Assembly (NCBI GenBank): GCA_964417555.1 | Contig: CAYQIM010000043.1 | Coordinates: forward strand, 1-51,161 | From: CAYQIM01 sp964417555 | Lineage (GTDB): Bacteria > Pseudomonadota > Gammaproteobacteria > Diplorickettsiales > Diplorickettsiaceae | DNA length: 51,161 nt | Direction of reading: 5' to 3' | Shown here: positions 1 to 7,000 of the stretch, one piece after another | How the letters are laid out: each line of letters begins with the position of its first letter | Numbering within the stretch: position 1 is the stretch's first letter | Position numbers and translations under genes: made by a program | The notes under the pieces: generated by a model | Told to the model about the DNA's origin: nothing | What the model saw: only the letters and a program-made list of their open reading frames with translations | Databases searched by the model: none

Positions 1-2
1 AA

Positions 3-380
3 AAAAGACGAGAGGCTTTTAGAGCTCTATTTAAGCAATTAAGCAGAGAATCTCGTCGTTATATGGTAAAATTTGTAATAAACGAGACCCAAGATGAGAG
101 TAAACCAGAAGCAGTCGATGAACTTGTTCATATTCTCACCACTGATCTACCAGAGGATAAAGATATTATCATGACATTTGCACAACAACTTGAACAAAAA
201 GGCCTACAGCAAGGCCTACAGCAAGGCCTACAACAGGGCCGAGAAGAGGGCCGAGAAGAGGGCCGGCACGAGGAGGCTATAGCTATTGCTAAAAATATGT
301 TAGCCAAAAGATTTGACCATAAAATTATCAAGGAAATAACAGGATTATCCGATCAAGATTTACTCAACCTCGAAGATTAA
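3..380 (+). CDS. Rpn family nuclease, C-terminal part (5' end outside window)
   Basis: The frame is open from the left edge, so this is the 3' part of a longer gene; the ATG at 63 is internal. Visible residues run from a basic segment into DELVHILTTDLPEDKDIIMTF, then tetrapeptide repeats GLQQ x3 and GREE/GRHE x3, then a helical tail ending in ITGLSDQDLLNLED. This tail, with glutamine/glutamate-glycine repeats before a short helix-turn-helix-like end, is typical of Rpn recombination-promoting nucleases (PD-(D/E)XK, 'transposase_31'). The catalytic core would lie upstream and is not visible. The repeats come from six 12-bp units at 201-272. A shorter related gene follows at 407. Confidence 0.75.
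   Translation, partial: KRREAFRALFKQLSRESRRYMVKFVINETQDESKPEAVDELVHILTTDLPEDKDIIMTFAQQLEQKGLQQGLQQGLQQGREEGREEGRHEEAIAIAKNMLAKRFDHKIIKEITGLSDQDLLNLED
201..272 (+). repeat. Six 12-bp coding tandem repeats
   Basis: Three units of the type GGCCTACAGCAA (201-236) are followed by three of the type GGCCGAGAAGAG (237-272), encoding GLQQ and GREE/GRHE. The unit length is a multiple of three, so copy-number change keeps the frame. Four related units recur at 449-496 in the next gene. Confidence 0.9.
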
Positions 381-406
381 TATATCTCCTAGAAGAGGAG
401 AAAAAT

Positions 407-614
407 ATGAGCTACGTAACAAGTTTTGAACGCATAAGTCGTGAAGAAGGCCTACAGCAGGGCTTACAGCAAGGCCGAGAAGAGGGCCGGCATGAAGGTA
501 TTTTATTGATTGCCAAAAGGCTTTTAACTGAAGAAGGCATGCCCCCCTAAGACTGTCCAAAAGCTAACCGGCCTACCTGAAAATGAAGTAATGGATTTAG
601 TGAATAAACACTAA
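407..614 (+). pseudogene. Second Rpn-like C-terminal copy, frameshifted
   Basis: A start at 407 follows a good ribosome-binding site (AGAGGAG at 394-400). The product begins MSYVTSFERISREEGLQQGL, carries GLQQ/GREE/GRHE repeats, and stops at 548-550 after EEGMPP. If the C6 run at 542-547 is read as C5, the frame continues as KTVQKLTGLPENEVMDLVNKH and stops at 612-614, matching the usual Rpn ending (tGLs.eev..L). The nuclease core is absent, so this is a short tandem derivative of the preceding gene. The single-base excess sits in a homopolymer, so either mutation or a base-calling error could explain it. Confidence 0.65.
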
Positions 615-759
615 TGTCAAACGAACGATTAGGTATTATCTGTACTTAGTCCTTTAAGCCATAAGAGTTACTTTTAAAAAAAGTACTTTAGGTAGTAGTT
701 CTGTATCAGAATTATTCTAAATATAATATATCTATATCTATTCCCAAGCCTTCTAAATT

Positions 760-1082
760 ATGGATGATCAAGATTCCTTTACCTTGGATTCTAAGCTCTT
801 AGGAAAAACAGTCTTAGAAGAAGGAGAAATCTTTCTAGGCCTCATTGATAGAATGGAGCAAGAAGAAGGAGAATTTTTTACCCTTCAATTTTTCATGAAT
901 TATCTACAACTCATTTCGATCCACTATTTCTTTGGCCTAGAAGATGCAAGAAATAATACATTAACTATTGATGACTTAAGAAAACAATAGAGATAAATTT
1001 TCAAATGCTTCAAGAGAGCATCATCAATAGGCTTACTTCTATGACTAAAGAAAGACAGTCTAAAGCCAAAACCTTACATTAA
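760..1082 (+). pseudogene. Small hypothetical gene, probably frameshifted near its 3' end
   Basis: An unrecognised acidic protein, MDDQDSFTLDSKLLGKTVLE onward, is open to a stop at 988-990 (76 residues). One extra A in the A4 run at 981-984 would let the frame continue as LRKTIEINFQMLQESIINRL to a stop at 1080-1082, giving 107 residues. That would place the end 16 bases before the next start, an operon-like spacing. The extension reads as an amphipathic helix, which is why a frameshift is suspected. No clear Shine-Dalgarno sequence precedes 760. A TATAAT-like box lies near 722-727. No family recognised. Confidence 0.45.
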
Positions 1083-1098
1083 TTTAGAGGGAGTTATT

Positions 1099-1584
1099 AT
1101 GGAACTTGATAAACACGTCAAACAACAGTTATTTGCTTTTCTTAAACAAGAAAACATAGACATCGAAAGAGATAGTCTTGCAATCGGTGAGCAACAATAT
1201 GAGAGATTAAAGAAAAAATTAATAGAATTAGGTTTGTCTATCGAGGATTTTGAAAAAATATCAAAAAAATCCTTTAGTAAAACGACTGACCTAGAAATAT
1301 GTAAAGAAATTGATTGCCATTTAAAAGATCCTTTAGGTGAAATAGTTCAATTTTTGCTCTATGTTTATAATAAATATGGCGTTAAATTTAAAAAGTTAGC
1401 AGCTAATGCGCTAATTAATAACCTATTATTTAACGTATTTGCTGAACGTTTCGTAGAAGAAAAAATTGATGTACAAGATAGAAAAAAATATATTAAAGAT
1501 TTTTTAGAAACAGTAGAAGCTGAACTTATATTTTCTCTGACATATTGTGATCTTGTGACAAAAACCAATGTACTATCAGCTTAA
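1099..1584 (+). CDS. Hypothetical protein, 161 aa
   Basis: ATG at 1099 follows an AGAGGGAG Shine-Dalgarno sequence at 1086-1093. The product is mostly alpha-helical, rich in lysine and glutamate in its N-terminal half, with a more hydrophobic C-terminal half (ANALINNLLFNVFAERF). No signal peptide, membrane helix or known motif is seen. After the TAA at 1582-1584 the same frame stays open for 27 more codons (PKLDYASVNNYFLKKIEEVQ onward) to a TGA at 1666-1668, so the TAA may be a recent nonsense mutation truncating a 188-residue protein. Function unknown. Confidence 0.6.
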   Translation: MELDKHVKQQLFAFLKQENIDIERDSLAIGEQQYERLKKKLIELGLSIEDFEKISKKSFSKTTDLEICKEIDCHLKDPLGEIVQFLLYVYNKYGVKFKKLAANALINNLLFNVFAERFVEEKIDVQDRKKYIKDFLETVEAELIFSLTYCDLVTKTNVLSA

Positions 1585-1760
1585 CCCAAACTGGATTATG
1601 CATCTGTAAATAACTATTTCTTGAAGAAGATCGAAGAAGTTCAAAAAAACCTAATACAAAAAACATGATCTCCTTGAGCTTCTTCGACAAAATTTGAACA
1701 ACTGCAGACAATCAGGTTATGGTAAATTAATTCTTTAATACATAAATATAAGGAATTACC

Positions 1761-2019
1761 ATGCACACTGATTTAGAAAACCAAATAGAAGAAATTATTA
1801 ATAATTATTGTGAAGCAAAGAAGCTTGATCAATCGACTAAAGATTTTATTATTAAACTTGTGGAATCGGTTTCTAAAAAAAGCAGCTAAACGAGATGTTT
1901 GTAAAATAGCTTTACACATGTACAACGATGGTGTTGATTCCTGCAACATTAGAAATTATACAGGGTTAGAAGAAGAGGAATTAATAAGCTCAATCTACTC
2001 TAATAAATTTTACAAATAA
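1761..2019 (+). pseudogene. Rpn/HTH-like C-terminal fragment, frameshifted
   Basis: ATG at 1761 after AAGGAATTACC encodes MHTDLENQIEEIINNYCEAK and runs to a stop just after an A7 run (1875-1881). Read as A6, the frame continues KKAAKRDVCKIALHMYNDGV, then NYTGLEEEELISSIY, and stops at 2017-2019, about 85 residues in all. The ending resembles the 'a..L...g.s...I...tGLs.eeI' tail of Rpn and related proteins. No catalytic part is present. It sits just upstream of the tRNA fragment, in a region that looks degraded throughout. Confidence 0.5.
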
Positions 2020-2035
2020 ATAAAGGAAAAAATCC

Positions 2036-2055
2036 TTGCGGGACTTTTGCGGGAC
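2036..2055 (+). repeat. Direct repeat of TTGCGGGAC, 11-bp period
   Basis: TTGCGGGAC occurs at 2036-2044 and again at 2047-2055. Short directly repeated 9-mers about one helical turn apart near a tRNA 3' end resemble arm-type binding sites of tyrosine integrases. No integrase gene is left in the window, so this is inference. Confidence 0.4.
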
Positions 2056-2150
2056 AAAGTGAGATTTTGTTATACATTGTTCTACAAATTGTAATGAACG
2101 CCACCATGAATAATCTTCTTTTTTCAATAACTTACAATTTAAGCTGTGGC

Positions 2151-2195
2151 CTTTTAATCTATTGGTCGATGGTTCGATTCCATCACGGCCCACCA
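2151..2195 (+). tRNA. 3' fragment of tRNA-Lys(TTT), probable attachment-site remnant
   Basis: The segment runs from an anticodon loop CTTTTAA through a variable region, a T-arm (GGTTCGATTCC) and an acceptor strand ending GGCCCACCA. It matches the 3' half of a lysine tRNA. The bases 5' of the loop (GTGGC) cannot pair with TCTAT, and no matching D-arm or 5' acceptor strand (GGGCCG...) is present upstream, so it is not a functional gene. Duplication of a tRNA 3' end from the anticodon loop onward is the classic product of integrase-mediated insertion. Confidence 0.75.
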
Positions 2196-2366
2196 GTCAT
2201 TCAGTCATAAGAAAGACTTTACTTCGATTTTAAATAGGGATAGTCCTTTATTTAGGTTTGTTGATTCTATTTATTGATTTTTCTATATTTAGTTAATTAA
2301 AAGATATTTTATCTAAAAAATATATATTAAAATAAAGTTTCTAAAAATTTAAAAAAGGATTATTTT

Positions 2367-2570
2367 ATGAAAACTCAATCTATATTAGCTTCGGTAATAC
2401 TCATTGGTGCTTCTGTAATGGTATTACCTAGTTTTGCTGGTACAAGTGAAAATGCCGATGGTTGCTATTGGGAAAACATGGGCGGTGATTATCAATGGAC
2501 ATGTCATCCTCAATATTCTTTTAGAAATAGAGGTGAGTTTATGCGACCGAAATTTAAGAGCTCTGAATAA
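2367..2570 (+). CDS. Small exported hypothetical protein
   Basis: ATG at 2367 follows an AAAAAAGGAT Shine-Dalgarno region. The 67-residue product starts with a clear signal peptide (MKTQSILASVILIGASVMVL, cleavage probably after PSFA) and leaves a mature part of about 45 residues with two cysteines and several aromatics (GCYWENMGGDYQWTCHPQYS), which could form one disulfide in the periplasm. Past the TAA at 2568-2570 the frame stays open to 2660 (NLEAELYKLNKLETIIEEEK onward), a charged helix, so the protein may once have been 97 residues. A terminator follows at 2687. Function unknown. Confidence 0.65.
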   Translation: MKTQSILASVILIGASVMVLPSFAGTSENADGCYWENMGGDYQWTCHPQYSFRNRGEFMRPKFKSSE

Positions 2571-2686
2571 AATTTAGAAGCGGAGTTATATAAATTAAAT
2601 AAATTAGAAACAATTATTGAAGAAGAAAAAGCTAGTGTAGAAGAAAAATTAAAAGGATAGATTCGTTGGCCCTGAGATTTAAACAG

Positions 2687-2727
2687 CCTGGTAGATGAAA
2701 GTTTTAATTTTATCTATCAGGTTTTTT
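2687..2727 (+). terminator. Rho-independent terminator after the exported protein gene
   Basis: CCTGGTAGAT (2687-2696) pairs with ATCTATCAGG (2712-2721) as ten pairs including one G-T, followed directly by T6 (2722-2727). It ends plus-strand transcription before the convergent msr gene. Confidence 0.8.
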
Positions 2728-2787
2728 ATGTGTGCAATAAATAGTTTAGAAACGATGTGTTAGGTCGGTCGCTGCGTTGTATTTTTT

Positions 2788-3660
2788 TTAAAATTTTTTT
2801 ATATACTGATGGCAGTAAGGTTGTTTGCCATTTTTTTCATAATAATTTTGATGGTAGTCCTCTGCTTTCCAGAAGTGTGTAGCGGGGGTGACCTTGGTAG
2901 CAACTTGGTAACCCTTGTCTTTTAAAATACAGATAAGTTTTAAAGCAATTTCTTTTTGCTTGGCGGTAGTATAAAAAATTTCTGAACGGTATTGCTCGCC
3001 GATATCGGAACCTTGTTTATTCTCTTGTTCCGGATCATGGATTTCAAAGAAACGTTGGGTAAGTGCTTCATAGCTTATTTTGTTGGGATCAAAAATGATT
3101 TGTACCGCTTCAGCATGGCCAGTACGATGGTCGCTTACAGCCTGATAAGTGGGATTGGGGGTGGTGCCGCCGGTATACCCCGATACTACCGAGATAACGC
3201 CCGGTAGATATTTTAGTAGATATTCGACTCCCCAAAAACACCCGCCAGCAAAAATAGCTGTTTCAGTTTGAGTCCCGTTCTTTGTATGGGATAAGTTTTT
3301 TTCTGGCTGTGCTTGCTGGAATTCCAAAGCAATTGAGTTAACACAATGCCGAATATTTTTAGGAGTAAAACCTTCGCCAGTAAATAAATGGCCAAGATGC
3401 GCACCGCATCTAGCACAAGTAATTTCTGTACGATGCCCGTCAGCATCCGGTAAGCGTTTAATGGCATTGGGTATCTCATCATCAAAACTAGGCCAGCCAC
3501 AGCCGGCATCAAATTTATCTAAGGAGCGATATAACAAGGATCCACATTGCTTACAGGAATAGGTCCCTGCTTCATTAAACTGATTATATTTACCAGAAAA
3601 TGGACGTTCGATGCCTTTGTGTAAGATGACTGCTTTTTCTGTCGGTGAAAGTTTTTTCAT
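2788..3660 (-). CDS. msrAB: Peptide methionine sulfoxide reductase MsrB-MsrA fusion
   Basis: A bifunctional repair enzyme that reduces methionine-R- and methionine-S-sulfoxide in proteins with thioredoxin. MsrB comes first (about residues 1-115): zinc-binding CxxC pairs at 36/39 and 82/85, and catalytic Cys106 in RHCVNS. MsrA follows (about 132-290) with its catalytic GCFWG (Cys141), the GYTGG and GHAEAVQ blocks, and a C-terminal Cys in QPYCHQY that may resolve the disulfide. The order B-A is the reverse of some well-known A-B fusions. There is no signal peptide, so it should be cytoplasmic. No Shine-Dalgarno sequence precedes the ATG; an extended -10 lies only six bases upstream (separate entry). 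Confidence 0.95.
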   Translation of the reverse strand: MKKLSPTEKAVILHKGIERPFSGKYNQFNEAGTYSCKQCGSLLYRSLDKFDAGCGWPSFDDEIPNAIKRLPDADGHRTEITCARCGAHLGHLFTGEGFTPKNIRHCVNSIALEFQQAQPEKNLSHTKNGTQTETAIFAGGCFWGVEYLLKYLPGVISVVSGYTGGTTPNPTYQAVSDHRTGHAEAVQIIFDPNKISYEALTQRFFEIHDPEQENKQGSDIGEQYRSEIFYTTAKQKEIALKLICILKDKGYQVATKVTPATHFWKAEDYHQNYYEKNGKQPYCHQYIKKF

Positions 3661-3666
3661 AACAAA

Positions 3667-3675
3667 ATTATATCA
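3667..3675 (-). promoter_or_regulatory. Extended -10 promoter element of msrAB
   Basis: On the minus strand TGATATAAT (TGnTATAAT) ends six bases before the msrAB ATG. Normal spacing would put the transcription start at or next to the start codon, implying a leaderless or nearly leaderless mRNA. No convincing -35 is seen, as expected for an extended -10. Confidence 0.5.
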
Positions 3676-3756
3676 AAGTTAGCCAATAGTATCGGCTTTG
3701 TATAAAAATTGTTCATTAAATGCTCCATCAGCAGACATATGAATTATTAATTAAAT

Positions 3757-3799
3757 AATAAAAATTATTCAGCATTTTAAATGCTGAATAATTTTTATT
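3757..3799. repeat. Near-perfect 21-bp inverted repeat in the msrAB / giant-gene divergent region
   Basis: Bases 3757-3777 are the exact reverse complement of 3779-3799, around a single central base; the core is CAGCATTT-T-AAATGCTG. The two flanking genes diverge, so this is not a terminator at the end of either. It could be an operator or a relic terminator. The rest of 3661-3989 is extremely AT-rich, and I see no gene in it. Confidence 0.8.
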
Positions 3800-3989
3800 G
3801 GGCAAGTAATAAATAATTTAAAAAATTAAAAACATTAATATTTTTAATAAAAATCTCAGTTAGGTTTTGGTTTAAATTATTTATTTTTTCAGTAGATCCT
3901 AATTTATATAGCATGATCAAAATGATTAATAATAAATTTTCTATTATAAAAAATAATTTTTTATTTGTTAATATATTTTTAATATTGAA

Positions 3990-4045
3990 GGCATATACTC
4001 CAAAAAATTATTTTATTGCTTAATTTTTTTGGAGTTTTTTATGCC
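3990..4045 (+). promoter_or_regulatory. Leader hairpin sequestering the Shine-Dalgarno sequence and start codon of the giant gene
   Basis: ACTCCAAAAAA (3997-4007) pairs perfectly with TTTTTTGGAGT (4025-4035), burying the GGAG ribosome-binding site at 4031-4034. After a 1x4 internal loop, GGCATA (3990-3995) pairs with TATGCC (4040-4045), which contains the ATG at 4041. The total is 17 pairs closed by a 17-base loop. This arrangement would block initiation unless melted, as in RNA thermometers and translational riboswitches. Regulation is inferred from the pairing alone. Confidence 0.65.
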
Positions 4046-7000
4046 AATCGATTCAAGAAAAATAGACACGATTGTGAATACAATCTGTGAATTATTTAAG
4101 GAAGATTTCAAAGATTCCATAAAAATAACAACTCTACTTAAATCTGCAGAATCAAAAAAATTGCCAGATTTAATAAAAAAAGCAAAGGAGGCTTATGAGG
4201 AAGCTAAGGAAAAACAACGTACTTCGAGGGGTAAGGAAAGTGAAGAATTTCGAGAACAAAAACAAAGGTTAAGAACAAAATGGGAGGAATTAAAAACTAA
4301 AAAATTAAAAGATAGTAAAATAGCGATAAATTGGGAAGAACTGCCTAAATTTATAAGATTTTTATTGACGTTTGATGAATCCAAAATCCAAAATAAGTAT
4401 TTTTCTGATTATCCCATTATTAATGAAGGGAAAACAGCAAAATTACCGGCCGTGGTAAAAAATTGTTTGATTTTTAATGACCAAGAAAAGCTGCCTTTTT
4501 CCTTACACTTAGCAGATGACCAGGGAAAATTTTTTAATTTGCTTGGTTTATTAAAAGAAAAAGCGGCTTGGGTTTTTTCTGCCCTAGAGACGGCCTCCGT
4601 TGAAGAGTGCAGTAAAAAATCGTGTATGGCAATAAGGTACCTCTATAGCACGATTAAAAAAGTGTATATCGATTATCTTTTTGAACAAATGTGTACTGGC
4701 CTTAATGGTGGTGTTTGTCATCGCGAAGCGGCCCGATTTATAGGTGGTTATTCGACCATTTTATTAAAAGAAAAATATTTTGAGCAAGATTTATCAAATT
4801 CTACTTCCGGCTTACAAGAAAAACTTGGTCAAGTTTCTTATGCCAATTATCGATTTACGATAGTTGATATGTATCGTTACTTGATGCGTGCCAGCTTTTT
4901 ACAAGCGCAGCAAGCGTTCCAAGAAATTAGAATTCAAATTGTACGTCATCTCGAAGAAAAAATATGGTGTTCTAAATTAACCGTTATCAATGCCAGTGAA
5001 TTAAACAAACTACCCCGTAATCAGCTAGATTTTATTTCGCTGATGCTAGTGAATTTTGGTGATGAAAAAAATACTAAATGGGGTTGTATTTATAAAACGG
5101 CAGGCAAATGGCGAGCTTACTTACCGGAAGGGCATGATGTAGGTGAAATAACATTAGGGAATATACCCGACGTAGATGCGAGCGAAGCAGTAAAGAAAGC
5201 TTCGCAACCGCTTAACGTTGAAATAAATACATTTCCTTTAGATTTTGCTTCACAGAAGTTGGGAGATGTCTGGCAGCGATCGCAATATAGTTTGCTAGGT
5301 AAGGTTATTCCAGGCTTGTTAAGCGAGCAGAATATTGCCCAATATAGGCATGAAGTCGATTATCAGGTGATGCAAGCTTATGTCATTGAACAGATGGCTG
5401 GGTCGACAACAAAAAAGTCATCATTACATCATTCATTGGTGCTAAGCCAACCTTATGCAGATAAATCCGCAGAAGAAATGATGGCGTTATCCGCTGATGA
5501 TTTGGTAAATTTCCCATCGCCATTTAAAGAACAGCTTCCTAGTGCAATAAGTTACGAAAAAATATTACAATTTTATGATGATAATATCATAACACGTGAA
5601 CCAAATAGTAATAAATTATTATTAAAGGTTGGCAGTACTTATCAATTAGCGTTGGGTTTATACCGTAATCAATTAGCTCAAGTGGTTATTGAAAAGAGTA
5701 AAGCAGCGAAATTTTCTAATATTGAGAAATTTTTACAGCTGAGTAAACTTTTTTTACAGTACGATCCGTATATTCTTTCCTTCCATTGTGAAAAAGAAGT
5801 TAATGCTGAGCTTAAGATTTACGGGGATAGTTGTGCGGCACGTAATCGTTTATTAACCGCTGTTCATGGTAAGCCTATCGCGGAGTATTATAACTCGGTT
5901 GATAAGCGTAAATTACTATGGCATCACGCTGCTATCACGATGTTGAAATTTTTTCAGCAGCCTGAAATAAATGCTGAATTTATCCAATCATACGTTGCCT
6001 ATAATGAAAAGTGGCTGGCGGACTGTCATTATCAATTTAACCAAACAATACAAGATAGTTCACTTTGGCAATTTATGCAATTTACCCAAATGGGTAAGCA
6101 AGGATTAGATTATTTCTTTAAAACGCTGACGGCAAATAGCGTAAATTTAAATGCCTGTTTTGATTTAAAAGGGAATCGATTTGAAGGTGATATTACCCCC
6201 TATCTTCATGAGCAATTAAATAATTATTTTACCAAGCATGCAGAAAAACAGGTAAAGCATTCCTTATTCAAACAATTGGCACTCATTCTGCCTACCGATA
6301 AGTCATTGGATAGTCAATCCATTGTGAAAATACTGGGTTTGCTTGATGAGAAAGACAATTTTTCTCTGCAACAAGCATTAGTCTTACACAATTTTGATTT
6401 AAATAATGCTCAGCATCAAACGTTATTTTCTGAATTAGAAAAGTTTATTAAGACGCATAAAATAAAAACCCAGATCGTTATTCCTAATCTCGATCGCGCT
6501 GATTTTAGCGATAAGCAAGCCCTCTTCAAGGGACGATATAAAGCGTTACAAAATAACATAGTGAAGCATCGGCAGCAGGTACGGCAGCCGCAATTAAAGG
6601 AAAATACGCAGGCGTTAGAAAAATTACAAGTAACGGAATGTTTAATCAGTGATGGGCAGGGATTAAAAGGCGATAAACATTGGCCATTAATTATTAAACG
6701 CGATACAGCAATTCAGCAACAACAGCAACAACAAGAACAACAACAGCAGCAGCAACAACAAGAACAACAGCAAGATCAGCAGCAGCAGCAAGAACAAGAA
6801 GAGCAGCAAGAGGCGCATATCGCCTCTTATGAGGGCGATGAGGGCGAACTCATAACGCGAGAAAACATTAAGCTGAAGTGTGGTGGTGCTTGGGGTAGCT
6901 TATCGAAAGAAAATCAGTCGTTGCTAGGTAATGAAGAGGATTTAATTACTTTATTTAATCGCTTAGTAGGAAGTGGGCAAGATGCGGAGCACGTTATCGC

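Noticed and set aside
201..496. CRISPR-like short repeats
   Set aside because: The 12-bp units are contiguous, have no spacers and encode in-frame peptide repeats.
1990..2193. Minus-strand frame beginning MGRDGIEPSTNRLKG
   Set aside because: It is the antisense translation of the tRNA-Lys 3' fragment, a well-known source of false proteins; no ribosome-binding site or family support.
1582..2570. Stop codon reassignment of TAA
   Set aside because: All intact core genes end normally at TAA, TAG or TGA; only two decaying small genes show open frames after TAA.
4029..4040. TTG start four codons before the chosen ATG of the giant gene
   Set aside because: It overlaps the Shine-Dalgarno sequence GGAG, which is correctly spaced for the ATG at 4041.
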